NCBI GenBank assembly: GCA_039545295.1
Contig: BCIK01000011.1
Span: 887,202-951,201 of the forward strand
Direction of reading: 5' to 3'
DNA: 64,000 nucleotides
From: Udeniomyces pyricola
Lineage: Eukaryota; Basidiomycota; Tremellomycetes; Cystofilobasidiales; Mrakiaceae
The notes under the pieces were generated by a model. It did not search any database and had not been told where the DNA came from. It was given only the letters and a program-made list of their open reading frames with translations. Each line of letters opens with the position of its first letter. Positions within the stretch are counted from its first letter, which is position 1. The translations under genes and the position numbers were made by a program. This document shows, in pieces, positions 21,954 to 35,078 of the stretch.

Positions 21954-24229
21954 ATGGCCCCCTTTGCGTCTGCCGTCGTCTCCGACCCAGAGCTTGTCCA
22001 GCCTCCTTCGGACTCCATCTCTCAAATCTCCTTCAGCCCAACGTCCAATATCCTCGCTGTCGGCAGTTGGAACAATGAGGTCCGCTCGCTCGACTATGCC
22101 CTCTCCAACCGACACCGCAAGCGTGAATGGCAACCCACTCATCAATCTTCAACACCTTCCCCTCCTTTACCCTTGTTCCTCAGGTTCGCTTCTACGAAGT
22201 CAATGCACAGGGACAGTCTCAGCCCAAGGCTCTGTTCTCGCACGAAGGACCTGTCCTCGACCTCTGTTGGGTGCCTGTACGTTCTTCCGACGAGCTTCCC
22301 ATGCCGCCCCGGCATCGTCCTACTCGAGATAGATCAGACCGCTCACCACCTCTCATGACTCGTGACGCATCACCCATCAGGATGGAAGCAAGCTTGTTTC
22401 GGTTGGTGCTGACAAGGCAGGCAGAATGTATGATCTCGCGACTGGACAGTCCTGTAAGTATCTACGCAAGACGCCTCTAGCCCTTACAGCCATTCCGCGC
22501 GCGTAGCATCTCGCCAAACTGACGGATGCCTCCTCATGCATACGATAGCCCAAGTCGCTGCCCATGATACTACCATCAACAACGTTCGTTATGGAACTGC
22601 GACGAATGGGTCTTCCTTCCTTGTTACGGGCGGCTGGGACAAGAAGCTCAAGTTCTGGGATTGCCGAACGCGTGAGTATCCAGCTTCTTCTTGATGTGGC
22701 CGACAACCATCAGCGACGCGATGTGACAACCTAGCTAAATACACCGCGATGGCTGTTTTACCGATGATTGAAATCCCCAGCCAACCCTGTCGGTCAGGTC
22801 GACCTGCCTGAGCGTTGCTACGCTATGGACACGAGCGGCGACCTTTTGGTCGTCGGCACTGCCGGACGGTGTGTTCTTTCTCCTTTGTTTTGGTTCAGAT
22901 GGAGTGACGACCGCACGTGATACTCAACGTTTGATGATTCATTTCTCGTCCCGCAGACATGTTCAAATTTACGATCGTGAGTTACGCAACGCGTTCAAGG
23001 GTCCGTCCAAGCTTCGCCTACTGATCAACTTCATCGATTTTCTCTTCTTGATCAATTAGTCAAAAACCCTGCCACCCCTGTCAAGGTGGGCACCATATTC
23101 ATTTGCTGATACATATGCTGGTCAAGGCCAATTCTTGAACTGCCATACTGACATCTTGACTTTCCCCTCCTTTGTTCCCAGTCGGTGGAGTCCCCCCTCA
23201 AGTGGCAGACTCGCGTCATCTCGTGCCTTCCCTCTACTGCTCTTCCTGGCTACACTGCCAACCCTGGATATGCTGTTGGCTCAATAGAAGGTCGAATTGC
23301 CTACAAGTGGGTCTTCATCGAATCCTGAATCTTTGCAAATGTCCGACTCGACGCGCTTTTGGACCCAATCTGATTAGGCTCTCATTTGGATTTTCACAGC
23401 ATGGTCCAACCCGAACACGCCAAGGATACCTTCTCATTCAAATGTCACAGGAAGGAGCCTCCTCCTCCTCGAACGAATCCCCTCAAGCCCACTATGATTT
23501 ACAGTGGGTCCACTTGTGCAGCCGTGTCAACGCGTTCTAACGCAGTCCCTTGCTGAACCTGAACTGCTGTGTCTGTGACGTTCGCTTTCCTTTGCTATTC
23601 AGGCGTAAACACTATCTCGTTCCACAAGGGCTACGGCACATTTGCCTCGGGAGGTGGTGACGGAGTGAGTGGCGAATACTTTGCTCGTGATGGCTAATCC
23701 TGCTCCATATGATTGACACGATCTCTACTTTTCGTTGTTTGGCAATGCAGCAAATCCACATCTGGGATTGCGTTCAGCGATCGCGTCTGAAGAGTGAGTG
23801 TCCATCTGTGGCCACTGTAGCTGACTTTCTGACACTAGCTGGCCGAATCTGACCCCATTCCTCACTCTGTCTTAACTCGCCTTGGTCCCACAAATCAGCT
23901 ATCAACTTGGCAGCGAACCTTCAACCTAACCAGCTTCCAACTCCGATCGTCTCGACATCCTTCAATAGCAATCACACCATCCTTGCGTGGGCTCAAAGTT
24001 ACGATTGGTCGCGAGGACAGTACGTTCTGTTCCCATGTTTGTCTGTTCGTCTGTCTGTATTCGGTGTAACATGAGGACTGACCCTACCCGACCCCTATCG
24101 CTCGCATTCTCCCACGTTAATCTCCTGTACAGTGCCGGCAACACCCCGGATATGGTCAACCGTGTTGGTCTTCACGTCGTCAAGGACGAAGAGGTCAAGG
24201 GAAAGAAACCGGAGGACAAGGGACGCTAG
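21954..24229 (+). CDS. RAE1: RAE1/GLE2 mRNA export factor, WD40 nucleoporin
   Basis: Rae1/Gle2 is a seven-bladed WD40 protein that binds the Nup98 GLEBS motif at nuclear pores and acts in mRNA export. The start MAPFASAVVSDPEL leads into DSISQISFSPTSNILAVGSWNNEVR, RFYEVNAQGQSQPKALF, SHEGPVLDLCWVP and DGSKLVSVGADKAGRMYDL. Next come AHDTTINNVRYGTATN, VTGGWDKKLKFWDCRTPNP, VDLPERCYAMD, GSIEGRIAY, CHRK and the later TISFHKGYGTFASGGGDG block. The DGQIHIWDCVQRSRLKT and TILAWAQSYDWSRG segments precede the end at KGKKPEDKGR. These blocks follow the Rae1 family order closely. About ten introns interrupt the gene. It converges on the 5'-nucleotidase gene with 236 bp between stops. Confidence 0.94.
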
Positions 24230-24465
24230 CGCAGGGGATGCGAAAAAGAGACCAAGAAGGAAGGGTTATTTGCGTGCAAAGCGGAGGGAGTATGATCATG
24301 CTCAATCTGTGTCACAACTTGCTCGTTGAAACAGTGTAGCTATTTGGTCTAGTCGAGCAAAGCAAATGCAAAAAAGAGATATTCTATCGTTGATGATGCA
24401 TTCTCGAGATACGAGCCGCTGCCGCCGCCTAGCTGGCGGACGTCCCTTCCAAAGAAACGTGTGGA

Positions 24466-26006
24466 TCAGACAAAGAGCTCCTTCCAAACCTCTCGCAAGC
24501 CTTGAAGGTCACTGATAACGGCCACCTCTTGTTCTGCTCCAACGAGCTCACCCTCACCACTCTTGGGTTGGACCGTAAGCGTGTCCACCTTGAGTCGATC
24601 CTGATCGGTGTCAAACTCGCCCCGCTCGCTGAAGTGAACGGCTCGGAAACCGAGGGACAGGGCGGCGGCGACGTTGAGCATCGAGTCGTCAACAAAGTAT
24701 TGGGGAGGAAGGGGAGAGGGAGAAGACGGTGAAGTTGGCAGAGGCGTAGGCAGGCTGGAGGATGATGAAGCCGAAGTGAGGTGAGGGAAAGCGTAGGCAG
24801 TGGCCTGCCAAGGGGGAAATGATAGACGAACAAGCATTGAATGCAACAGGTCTTGAGCCGCTCGTGTTTCAATGCCAATCTCGCACGGATGCCGTATATG
24901 AGAGGGATGGATATGAGGGTGATTTAGTTACCTGCTGGAAAAAGGTGGTTTCGGGCTTGCACCCAAACTCGCCATCCGGTCGACCATAATCGCAAAAGAC
25001 GAGGCCCTCAAACAAGTCGTAAATTCCTAGTAGCTTGAGACATCGTGTGGCGTGCTAGGGAGGTGAGATACAGACAAGCAGGATAAGTGACCGTCAGCAG
25101 TCCATCTCGGAGATAGGGTTCCAAGGGCTAAAGAAGAACTGCCTACCGTCTTGTATGCGTTGGTGAGGGCGAGGACACGAGCTTTATTGGGGTCGATAGA
25201 TCGCAAGAGTTCACGCAGAGCAGGGTCTGGAGAAAGAACATCCTCCAGTGGGAGACTGGCGTCGCATACCTCATCATATTCCAAGGCATCTGTAGTCGCG
25301 TCAAGAGAATCAAGCTGATCGGGTGAGTCATGGCTACGGGTCGGCCGGATGGACCCACCGGTGCGGGATAGTGTCAACGCGGCGAACAAGTTCAAAAGAC
25401 AAGGTGTCCATACGCACTGATATCATGGTGTCTAACGAGTCCCCTGATCGCCAATCCGTATTCCTTGTAATATTTCCGGTGGAGAGCTGGTGGAATGAGG
25501 GAGAAAGATCGGAGTAAGGCGAGTTAGATCGACGTCAGATCCGTTTCCTTGGTCGGCTTGAACGCGATGGGTCACGAAAGTATTAGCTAGCCCTGTCCAG
25601 CGGGCTCGGCGACGAGAGACATGGATCACGAGACTGATAGGCTGATGAGATGACGACCGGCCGGCCCAAAGCAAGCGGGTTCGAGGCTAGCTGAGCTAGC
25701 TGGCGACGGTAAGGGGCTGAACGAACGTACTGGTGGCGAGCTCTTGATCGAGTCCGAGGGAGCGGAAGTATGCTTGAATCTTTTTCTGCATCATAACGTG
25801 GATTTGAGTGGATTTGTGATAGAGCGTGTTGTCGATATCGAACCATACGACCGCGCGTTGGTCTGGACCATCGAACGTGGGTTGAGGGGTGGAGATGGTC
25901 GAGGTGAGATCTGATGGTGGGAGAGAGATAGTGGGTGAGCAGACTGCCGGGGTTATATGGGGGTTAGAGCTGATGGATGGGATTGCTGACCTATGTAGCC
26001 AGCCAT
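24466..26006 (-). CDS. pyrimidine 5'-nucleotidase of the Sdt1/Phm8 type (HAD family)
   Basis: This is a HAD-superfamily phosphatase that dephosphorylates nucleoside 5'-monophosphates. Exon 1 is 16 nt (MAGYI plus one base) and joins DLTSTISTPQPTFDGPDQ. HAD motif I is WFDIDNTLY (DxDxT) and motif II is LALTNAYKT. A lysine lies in FGCKPETTFFQQ, and motif IV is YFVDDSMLN with the acidic pair. LLGIYDLFEGLVFCDYGRPDG matches the Sdt1/Phm8 cap and core signature. The protein ends DLQGLREVWKELFV with TGA at 24466-24468. Exons are separated by introns at about 24740-24800, 24850-24930, 25055-25145, 25290-25430 and 25480-25730. The start is decided by the phase fit of the small first exon. Confidence 0.87.
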
Positions 26007-26516
26007 GATGGGATGAAGGAGAATCTGTACGGTATGATGGGTGGACGGGGATATGTTATATAAATGTCTGAATGGAGGGATGTATGCGGCGATTCAAGCT
26101 GGATGACTGTGGACGATGTGTAATTATCATTAATTAAGATGGGGTTGGGTGGATTGGACGAGTTGAGTTTCCAGTTGTGGGTTTATTGATGATTTGAAAT
26201 TCGACTAAAGCCACAGTTATCACAGTTCATCACAGTTATCACATTATTCTTACGGATATCGTTAATCAAGTTAGTTACACGTCCTTGCACCAGCAGCTCC
26301 TTCAACCTTCCCTCCCCCTCCCCCAACTCACCCACACACCTCCTCCTTCGTCTCGACTTCCCCCNNNNNNNNNNNNNNNNNNNNNNNNNNNNNNNNNNNN
26401 NNNNNNNNNNNNNNNNNNNNNNNNNNNNNNNNNNNNNNNNNNNNNNNNNNNNNNNNNNNNNNNNCCCCCCCTCCCCACTCCGCTACTCTCATCCCCATCC
26501 TCCTTCTCCTCCCAGG
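26007..26516. promoter_or_regulatory. divergent promoter region with assembly gap
   Basis: This is the spacer between the 5'-nucleotidase and RSE1 start codons. It includes an AT-rich patch near 26120-26260 with repeated ATCACAGTT and the 100-N gap. The true length is unknown. Confidence 0.5.
26365..26464. other. assembly gap of exactly 100 N
   Basis: One hundred undetermined bases are flanked by C-rich sequence on both sides. The round length suggests a placeholder, perhaps caused by a homopolymer or low-complexity C tract. Confidence 0.95.
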
Positions 26517-26816
26517 ATGGCCGATCCTCGAGCACAACCCCACTTTTACAACCTCACCCTCTCCCCGCCTCAATCCATCTCCCACGCTATCGTCGGTTCC
26601 TTCTCGGGTCTGCCAAAATCTCAAGAGATCGTCGTCGCTCGTGGCACCCGGATCGAACTCCTCAAGCCAGATGCTTCGACCGGTACCATCGAAACCGTTC
26701 TCGAATCAGAAGTCTTTGGAACCGTCAGAAGTCTTGCAGGTTTCAAGCTTACGGGAGGCAGCAAAGGTCAGTCCAGCAGGACCCTTGTCAAGGTCAACGC
26801 ACACCGCGACGACCGC

Positions 26817-26851
<35 letters not shown>

Positions 26852-29800
26852 GCTGGTCTTCTCTCCCTCCTTTGCCTGCTAGCTTGGCCGTCTGCTCTTG
26901 ACATTCGTCTGATATTGCGTCGGTGATCAGCCCGTTTCATTCAGTCCATGGCATCCTGTGCTAACCTCGACGCGTCATCTTACTCTCACATCTTGGGTAG
27001 ACTACATCATCGTCGGGTCGGATTCGGGTCGGATCGTCATTCTCGAGTACATCGTCTCTCCACCCTCTTTTAAGAAGCTTCACCAGGAGACCTATGGCAA
27101 ATCGGGCTCGCGTCGAATCGTACCGGGCCAGTACCTTGCTACCGACCCCAAGGGGCGAGCCGTCATGATTGGAGCTGTCGAAAAGGCCAAGCTTGTCTAC
27201 ATTCTCAACCGGGACGCCGCTGCCAACCTAACGATCTCGTCTCCGCTCGAGGCTCACAAGCAGCAAGCCATCATCCTCAGCATGGTAGGCGTCGATGTTG
27301 GATTCGATAACCCCTTATTTGCTGCCCTCGAGGTCGACTACTCGGACAGTGACAACGATCCGACGGGCGAGGCCTTCAACAACGCCGAAAAGGTGCGTCT
27401 TTCTTTCTCTCTACACTCGCGTGCGCCATTTTTCGTGCCGCGCTGCTCCTCCCATATGGTCGGTGGCTGATGGAATGGGAGACGATTGCGCTCATCCAAC
27501 AGATGCTCACCTTCTACGAGCTGGATCTTGGTCTCAACCACGTCGTGAGGAAATGGTCGGAACCAACAGACCCGCGGGCCAATATGCTTATTCAGGGTGA
27601 GCCTTGATGCAAGCTGCTGACTTTCACGTGTCTAGGCTATAAACCTACTACTTCGTTCACTAATGTCGCACCTTCATGACCATACCCCAATCAGTTCCCG
27701 GTGGTCAGTCAGCTACGACCGAGCGATTCGAGGGCCCATCCGGAGTTCTCATCTGCTGCGAGGATTACATCATCTACCGAAACATGGACGCGCCCCAGCA
27801 TCGAGTTCCCATCCCAAAACGACGCCACCCGCTAGCCAACGAGTCGAGGGGCATCATCATTGTTTCAGCCGTTATGCACAAAATGAAGGTACGTACGCGT
27901 CTTGAAACACAGTGTTCCCTGATGGGCTGTCTGCGAGGGAAAGCGTTCCGGGCAGACATAGCAGACAGGAAGGCACATGATCCTTGGCGATTCTATAGGG
28001 GGAGACCTGCAGGATCAGAACCTTGACACATGGAGCATCACACTCCTCGTTGGTAGAGATAGAGTCTATGTGGGACACAGACGACGGAGGATTGACGCGT
28101 CTCGGCTTCTCCTCATTGGTTTTTTTAGGGAGACTTCTTCTTCCTGCTGCAATCCGAAGAAGGCGACTTGTACAAGGTCACAATCGAGCACAGAGACGAA
28201 GAGGTTCTTTCCCTTAAGATCAAGTACTTCGACAGCATTCCGACTGCTTCGGCCCTCTGCATCCTCAAGAGCGGATTCCTGTTCTCCGCTAGCGAGTTTG
28301 GCAACCAGTAAGTTGCCCATGTCTCGTAACGCGTTTCTCGTTGGCACGATGATTGACTCTACATATCTATCTCGCCTGCTTTCACTCCAATAGTTACCTG
28401 TATCAATTCCAAAAGCTCGGCGACGACGACGACGAGACCGAGTTTGTTTCCTCGCAATACCCGGATCGTGGCATGATTGAGGGCCCCCTACCCGACGCGT
28501 CGTTCAGGCCTCGCGCCCTCGACAACCTCATCCTCTCAGACGAAGTCTCATCCCTTGACCCCATCATCGATGCCAAAGCCATCAATCTCCTTGGGCAGGA
28601 TACCCCACAGATCTTCACTGCCTGTGGTCGAGGGGCGCGGAGCACGTTCAGGATGCTGCGGTACGGACTCGAGGTGGCAGAGACAGTCAGCTCGGATCTC
28701 CCGGGTGTTCCTAACGCCGTTTGGACGACCAAACTTCGAGCCGATGGTGCGTGACGCTCCGGCTGATGCAGCTATTACCTGTCTTACTCCGTCCTCAACT
28801 TTTGACTGAACATGACCATGGATTCTGCTTCCTTTCACGTGACAGATCAATTCGATTCCTACATCATCCTTTCCTTTGTTAACGGAACCCTCGTCCTGTC
28901 GATCGGCGAGACGATCGAGGAGGTCTACGATATGGGCTTCCGATCCGATGCGCCAACGCTTGCCGTCCAACAGCTTGGCGAGGATTCCCTCGTCCAAATC
29001 ACCCCGCACGAGATTCGTCATGTTCTTGCCAACAAGGAGAAGAAGAAGTGGGCTGTGCCCGAGGGAAGGTCCATTGTTGCTGCTACGACCAACAAGCGGC
29101 AGATCGTCGTCGCTCTCAACACGGCTGAGCTTGTCTACTTTGAGCTTGACGTCGACGGCAGTCTCAACGAGTACCAGGACAAGAAGGGCATGCCGGCCGG
29201 AGTCGTTTGCATGAGTATCGGAGAGGTTCCCGTTGGCAGGCAGAGGTCGCTCTTTTTGGTCAGTCAAGGCGAATAAAACCTACACGGACTTGTCATTCCG
29301 TCTGATCGGATTGAACACTAATGTTCGCGTCTTGTCAATTTGCGTCTTTTTTGTAGTCTGTTGGATGCGAGAATCAGACCGTTCACATCATCTCGCTCGA
29401 CCCGGACAACACGCTTTCCACGCTCTCGCTACAGGTAAGCTTCCGAGGTTGTTCTCTTTCAGCAACGTCGCAATTGTTGATGCTGAGCTTGAATTGCTCT
29501 TCTCCTGTCTATTCAAGGCCCTCACGGCGGTGCCATCGTCCATTTGCATCGCTGAGATGATCGACACTAGCATCGACAAGAATCACCCGACCACTTTCCT
29601 CAACATTGGGCTCGTCAACGGAGTCTTACTCCGAACCGTCATCGATACCGTCAACGGCCAGCTTACAGATACGAGACAGAGGTAAGTCATTGAGTTCATT
29701 GTCCCGACACCAAGCAGGCGAAACTGGGCGAATGAGCAGTCATCCCCCTTCCACATCACAGGGATCCGTTCGAGCTCATCTAGCTGGCTATAAGGGCTTC

Positions 29801-31826
29801 ATCTCATCCTCGACCGTACATATAAGCTCACGCAACGCCTCTTTCTCGTCTACAGATTCCTCGGCTCGAAAGGTGCTCGTCTCGTTCGCGTCCAGGTCGC
29901 CAACCAATCGGCCGTGCTTGCTCTCTCCAGCCGCTCATGGATCAACTACACCCATCAAAACCTCCTTCGATTCTCTCCTCTTATCTATGACAACCTTGAC
30001 CATGCCTGGAACTTCTCTGCCGAACTCTGCCCGGACGGATTGATCGGTATCGCTGGTAGCACTCTTCGGTAAGCGGATCGATCTTTTTGTTCCCTCTGCG
30101 AAATCTGCGACTTGATGAAGTACTAATGTGATGTGCCCCTATCCCAGCATCTTTACTATTCCCAAGCTTGGGGCTAAGCTTAAGCAGGATATCACCCCGC
30201 TTTCGTACACTCCCCGTCGCTTCGTCTCCCATCCGACTAGCAAGCTTTTCTACATTGCCGAATCCGATCACCGAACCCACGCCCCTGCTGCCGTCAACCG
30301 TCTGGTTGAAGAGCAGGTAAGAGTCATCGCCGCCGTTTACACCTTTCTGCGATACGCTTTCCCTTCTTGATCTAGGCTGACAGTTGATTTTGTTTTATTG
30401 TGACTTACAGCGTGCTTCCGGTTCGAGAATCGATCAGGAGATGCTTGATCTGCCGCCAGAGATCTTTGGTCGACCCAAGGCGGACGCGGGTCAGTGGGCG
30501 TCGTGTATCCGGGTTGTCGATCCGATTGAGGTTAGTTCATTCTTGCCCTGCTCCTATACTGCCGTCGTCCTTGGATAATGACTGATCTGCTCTTTGACCC
30601 AAACGCGTAGTCGACAACGCTTGAAGTCTTGGATCTCGATGAGAACGAGGCCGCCTTCTCGATCGCTGTTGTTCCCTTTTCAAGTCGTAATGGAGAGTCG
30701 ATTCTTGTGGTTGGAACGGCAAAAGACACTCTACTCTCGCCGCGGTCGTGTTCCAGCGGCTACCTGCGGACCTATACGTTTGCCGACGAAGGACGGCGCC
30801 TAGAACTGCTACACATCGTGAGTTTTTCCCCATGGTGACGATTACATGTGGAAATTACCGCTGATTCCTTGTGCCCTCCTCTCCTTGATGGAATCAAAGA
30901 CCGAGGTCGACGACGTGCCAATGTCACTCGTCGCATTCCAGGGTCGGTTGGTCGCCGGAGTTGGAAAGGCCTTGAGAATCTACGATATCGGCAAGAAGAA
31001 GCTCCTCAGGAAGTGCGAGAACAGCGTACGTCCGCTGGCGTGTAGATGTAGATGTTTGATGGCGACGCGGCATACTTACCTGGAGCCGTCTTCTTTATCT
31101 TCTGGTCTCCCTTCTCGCTCGTAGCAATTCCCGACCGCCATCGTCTCGCTCAGCACGCAGGGTTCGCGAATCCTCGTCGGCGATCTTCAGGAATCCGTCT
31201 TCTACGTTGCCTTCAAGGCGCCCGAAAACAAGCTCGTCGTTTTTGCCGATGATTCGCAACCGCGATGGGTTGTCTCATCCGCCATGGTCGACTACGAAAC
31301 GGTGGCCGCAGGCGACAAGTTTGGCAACCTGTTCATCAACCGACTCCCTGCAGTCGTCTCACGCGTCGCTGATGAAGACCCAACAGGTCAAGGCATCCTC
31401 CACGAAAAGTCCAAGTTGATGGGCGCCCCGAACAAGACTTCACTCCTCGCCCATTTCAACGTCGGCGACATTGTCACGTCGCTTACCAAGATATCACTCG
31501 TTGCTGGCGGTCGCGACGTCGTTCTTTACACTGGTCTTCACGGCACGGTTGGCCTGCTGATTCCGTTTGTTTCTCGCGAGGACATCGAGTTCATGTCGAC
31601 GCTTGAGATGCACCTCCGCGCCGAGGCCCCTTCGCTCGTTGGTCGGGATCACCTCGCGTACCGAGGTTACTATGCGCCCGTCAAGGCTGTCATCGACGGC
31701 GATTTGTGTGAGCAATACGCGCTTCTGCCCCAGACGAAACAGAGCATGATTGCGAGCGATCTTGATCGAACGGTCGGCGAGGTTCTCAAGAAGATTGAGT
31801 CGTTGCGGTCCGGAAGCGGGTTCTAA
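26517..31826 (+). CDS. RSE1: RSE1 (SF3B3), U2 snRNP SF3b subunit
   Basis: Rse1/SF3B3 is the triple beta-propeller scaffold of SF3b in the U2 snRNP, needed for branch-site recognition. The start ATG at 26517 opens [20 protein letters not shown] and [22 protein letters not shown]. Diagnostic blocks follow: [46 protein letters not shown]-type and [92 protein letters not shown], [40 protein letters not shown] and [14 protein letters not shown]. It ends [11 protein letters not shown] with TAA at 31824-31826. There are about 11 introns; the first (26768-26998) contains a long CT repeat. It is complete, at roughly 1,200 residues, the normal SF3B3 size. Confidence 0.95.
26819..26851. repeat. (CT)n microsatellite in RSE1 intron 1
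   Basis: About 16 CT dinucleotides lie in the first intron. The real acceptor is downstream at about 26998, so the tract is not the acceptor's own polypyrimidine tract. Confidence 0.85.
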
Positions 31827-32292
31827 GGGGGTTTAGCGACGCGGGCAGTTGACTAGTTAGACGTTATGGTGTTGGCCCTTAGCGGCGATGACATGTCTTG
31901 TATTGTATCACGATTTAACATCAACAATCATCACTCAAAAACTGGTGAAAACCTGACGGATGAAAAGTAGTGGTTGCGACTAGAACGGTATATGTCTGCA
32001 AGGATCATCCCCATCATCGACCTGCATACAAAACGTCAAAAGCCTTGTGGAAGCAGCAGACCAAACGCCGCCGAGCTGCATGGCATCAATCGGACGCCCG
32101 GCGCGGCGGCTGAAGCGATTGCCGGCTGTCGGGAAGAAACGGCTCAAGAAGACCCGACCCGGCCGGTTTGCACACTCGACATACTCGACTCTATTCCTAC
32201 CATAACTCCGACCATCACCGCATCATCCCGTATCCCATCTACTCACTTCAATCACCCTCAATCAGCAACACCAAGTGAACAGTAATCAACTC
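31827..32292. other. intergenic region RSE1/citrate synthase
   Basis: This spacer lies between two tandem + genes. It has a CCATCATCG-type pyrimidine-rich leader before the citrate synthase start. No gene, RNA or repeat is recognised. Confidence 0.55.
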
Positions 32293-35078
32293 ATGGGCAA
32301 GCAATCCAACCCCAACCCGACCCAGTCCCTCACCGTTCGCGACGATCGCACAGGCGCCGTCATCACGATCCCGTCCGTAGCTGAGTGCCATCCTTGTGAT
32401 TCTCTTTGTCTGATGATACCAACCTTCCGTCATTGACACATTGATGCATTGCCGCCATGGCACTACATCACCTCCAGTATCACCAATGGGACCGTACCAG
32501 CTTCGGCATTCTCCAAGCTCAAGCTCCAACAAGCGACTGGGCGAGAGGAGGACGAAGAGACCAAGGGCATCAGGTATGTCTGCTATGCTACACTGCTTCG
32601 TCCGTCTCGTCTCCTGTGCGAGGCCGTGGGGAACACAATCAATGACCTTTTGACTTGAATCATGGGATCAGGATTCACGACCCTGGCTTCACCAATACGA
32701 GCGTTATTCGCTCCCAAATCGTGAGTCAGCGAAGCGATTCAGACACCCAGACGCTTTGGCCATAGTGAGAGGAAGCGCTTTCGCTTCGCGTTGCCCTTGT
32801 TCTAGTTCTCTCGGTCCATCTTAAACGATCACCGACGCTGACTAGTCAGCATCGCTTCTTACTTCAGACATTTATCGATGGAGAGCGAGGAATTTTGCGG
32901 TACCGAGGCATCCCTATCGAGCAATTGGCCGAGTCTTCCAACTTTCTCGAGGTCTCCTATCTTCTCATCTATGGCTGCTTGCCAACCCGCGTCCAACGGG
33001 CGACTTTCGAAACCGAAGTGCTTCACCATTCTTATGTACACAGCGACATGGAGGGAGTCATGAGCTCATTCCGATAGTGAGCGTCGACTTTGCACTTGGG
33101 GGAACCATCCTGGCATACACTTAGATCGGTGCTGATGTGTCAACCCGTCCACGATAATCCGCAGCGATGCCCACCCGATGGCGATGCTTGTCTCTGCGTT
33201 TGCTGCCCTTGGCTCGTTTCACCCGGAGGCCAACCCTGCTCTCGCTGGTCAGAAGCTTTACACAAATGGATCTCAAGAGTCGCTTCGACTCATGGATAAG
33301 CAAATTTACCGAATCATGGGCAAGGCGACCACGATGGCAGCGATGGGTTCGTCTTTCGTGTATATATGCGCCCTAAACAGTTACATCGGAAGTCGGTCAC
33401 TGATATCCAGTATATACTCTCTCAGCCTATCGGGTTCGTCAAGGAAGACCTTTCAACAGGCCGCCTATCGGTCTTTCGTACTCAGAAAGGTTTGTCATTG
33501 TTGTACATGGAAGCTCGACAGTTTGCTAAATATCCGATCCATCAATTCTCTGACCTTCCTTTCCTTTATCTTCAGCTTTCTTTACCAGCTGGATTACCTC
33601 AATGAGCGGGTGAGTTCAAGTAGTCCGACCTCCTTTCCGAAACCTGGAATATCTCCACTGACTCACATACTCATTTGTCCATGGTGATTTAGGATTATAA
33701 GCCGTCGCCTGTCCTGGCTAAGGCCCTCGACGTACTCTTCATCTTGCATGCAGACCACGAGATGAACGTAAGCGATGTCTCTAATTGTCATGCGACCCTA
33801 CCCATGTGAACCAGGAAAGATGACTAAACAGCGTGGAACTGTATGTATTTTAGTGCTCGACGGCGGCCATGCTTCAAGTCAGTTCTTCTGGTGTTGACCC
33901 TTATTCTGCTGTATCTGCGGCTACTGCCGCACTTTATGGTCCTCTCCACGGCGGTGCGAACGAAGGTACGCCAATCAGCCTCTGAATTTAGTCAGCAAAT
34001 ACGTTCGCATGACTCTGATCGCTATGGTCTCGATCGAACAGCCGTTATCAAGATGCTAGAGGAGATTGGAAGCGTCGACAACGTGCCTGCCTTCATCGAA
34101 AAGGTCAAGCGAAAGGAAGCTCTGCTGTCAGGTTTCGGACACCGTGTTTACAAGACTACTGATCCCAGGTGAGACATGATCTCGAAAGATCGCTATTGGA
34201 GTCATACGATAGTGCTGACGCTACAGAGTCTAGATCGTATATTGTTCGGAAGACAGCCGAGGATGTTTTCAAGGCGACGGGCTCCGACCCTCTGCTCGAG
34301 ATTGCCCTGGCGCTCAACGATCACGCCTCCAAAGATTGTACGTCCAACAATCGCATCTCGCAAACCGATGGGTAAGGATGAACAAGATATAACGGGCTGA
34401 TCTACTCTTTCTCGTCGCAGCTTATTTCATCGACCGCCACCTTAGTCCAAATGTCGACTTCTTCTCGGGCTTGATCTATCGAAGCATGTGAGTCCAGATC
34501 TCGAGGTATATCTCGAGCGCGATTCTGCAGCTGCTCATGTCATCTTGTTTCATCTGGTTTGCCCTGCCTTTATTACCGCCTGCTTTCCAACCGTTTCAAG
34601 GGGGTTCCCGCCCGACTTCTTCACCGTACTTTTTGCCGTTCCGAGAGTCGTTGGATGGCTTGCTCACTGGCGACAGATGATGCTTGCTGGACCGCTGAAG
34701 ATATGGTCAGTACTCTACAAGTTGTGGCACAAGTCGTCTGGACATGTGTGGGACCAACCCATTGATCTCCAATTTGACGACTTTGCTACTTCCAGGAGAC
34801 CGCGTCAAATCTACGAAGGCTCCCCTGCGAGAGACTATGTTCCAATCAAGGATCGGATCGACGGATCGGAAGGAGACGTCAAGATGCATCCAAGCGAGGT
34901 AATTGAGCTATGGATCACGGGCTCAAGCTCTCACTCATCTCTTAGATGTCATCACTGACCGATAGTGTTGCTGATTTGCATCTACTTGGATGCACAGGTC
35001 CGCCACGGTGGTCCCTCGAAGCGTACAGCATTGGCTGACTTCCGAGGGAAGAACATGGCTCAGCTGAGCAAACTCTGA
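32293..35078 (+). CDS. citrate synthase, bacterial (GltA) type with peroxisomal SKL terminus
   Basis: It condenses oxaloacetate and acetyl-CoA to citrate. Blocks in order are [148 protein letters not shown] and RPRQIYEG. The catalytic His residues are in LHGGANE and GFGHRVY, and the Asp is in NVDFFSG. These sequences match the bacterial type II enzyme, to which plant peroxisomal citrate synthases also belong, better than the mitochondrial eukaryotic type. The N-terminus ([13 protein letters not shown]) shows no presequence. The last exon (34998-35078) ends AQLSKL, a canonical PTS1, so I infer peroxisomal location and glyoxylate-cycle or lipid-linked use. About 15 introns interrupt it. Confidence 0.88.
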
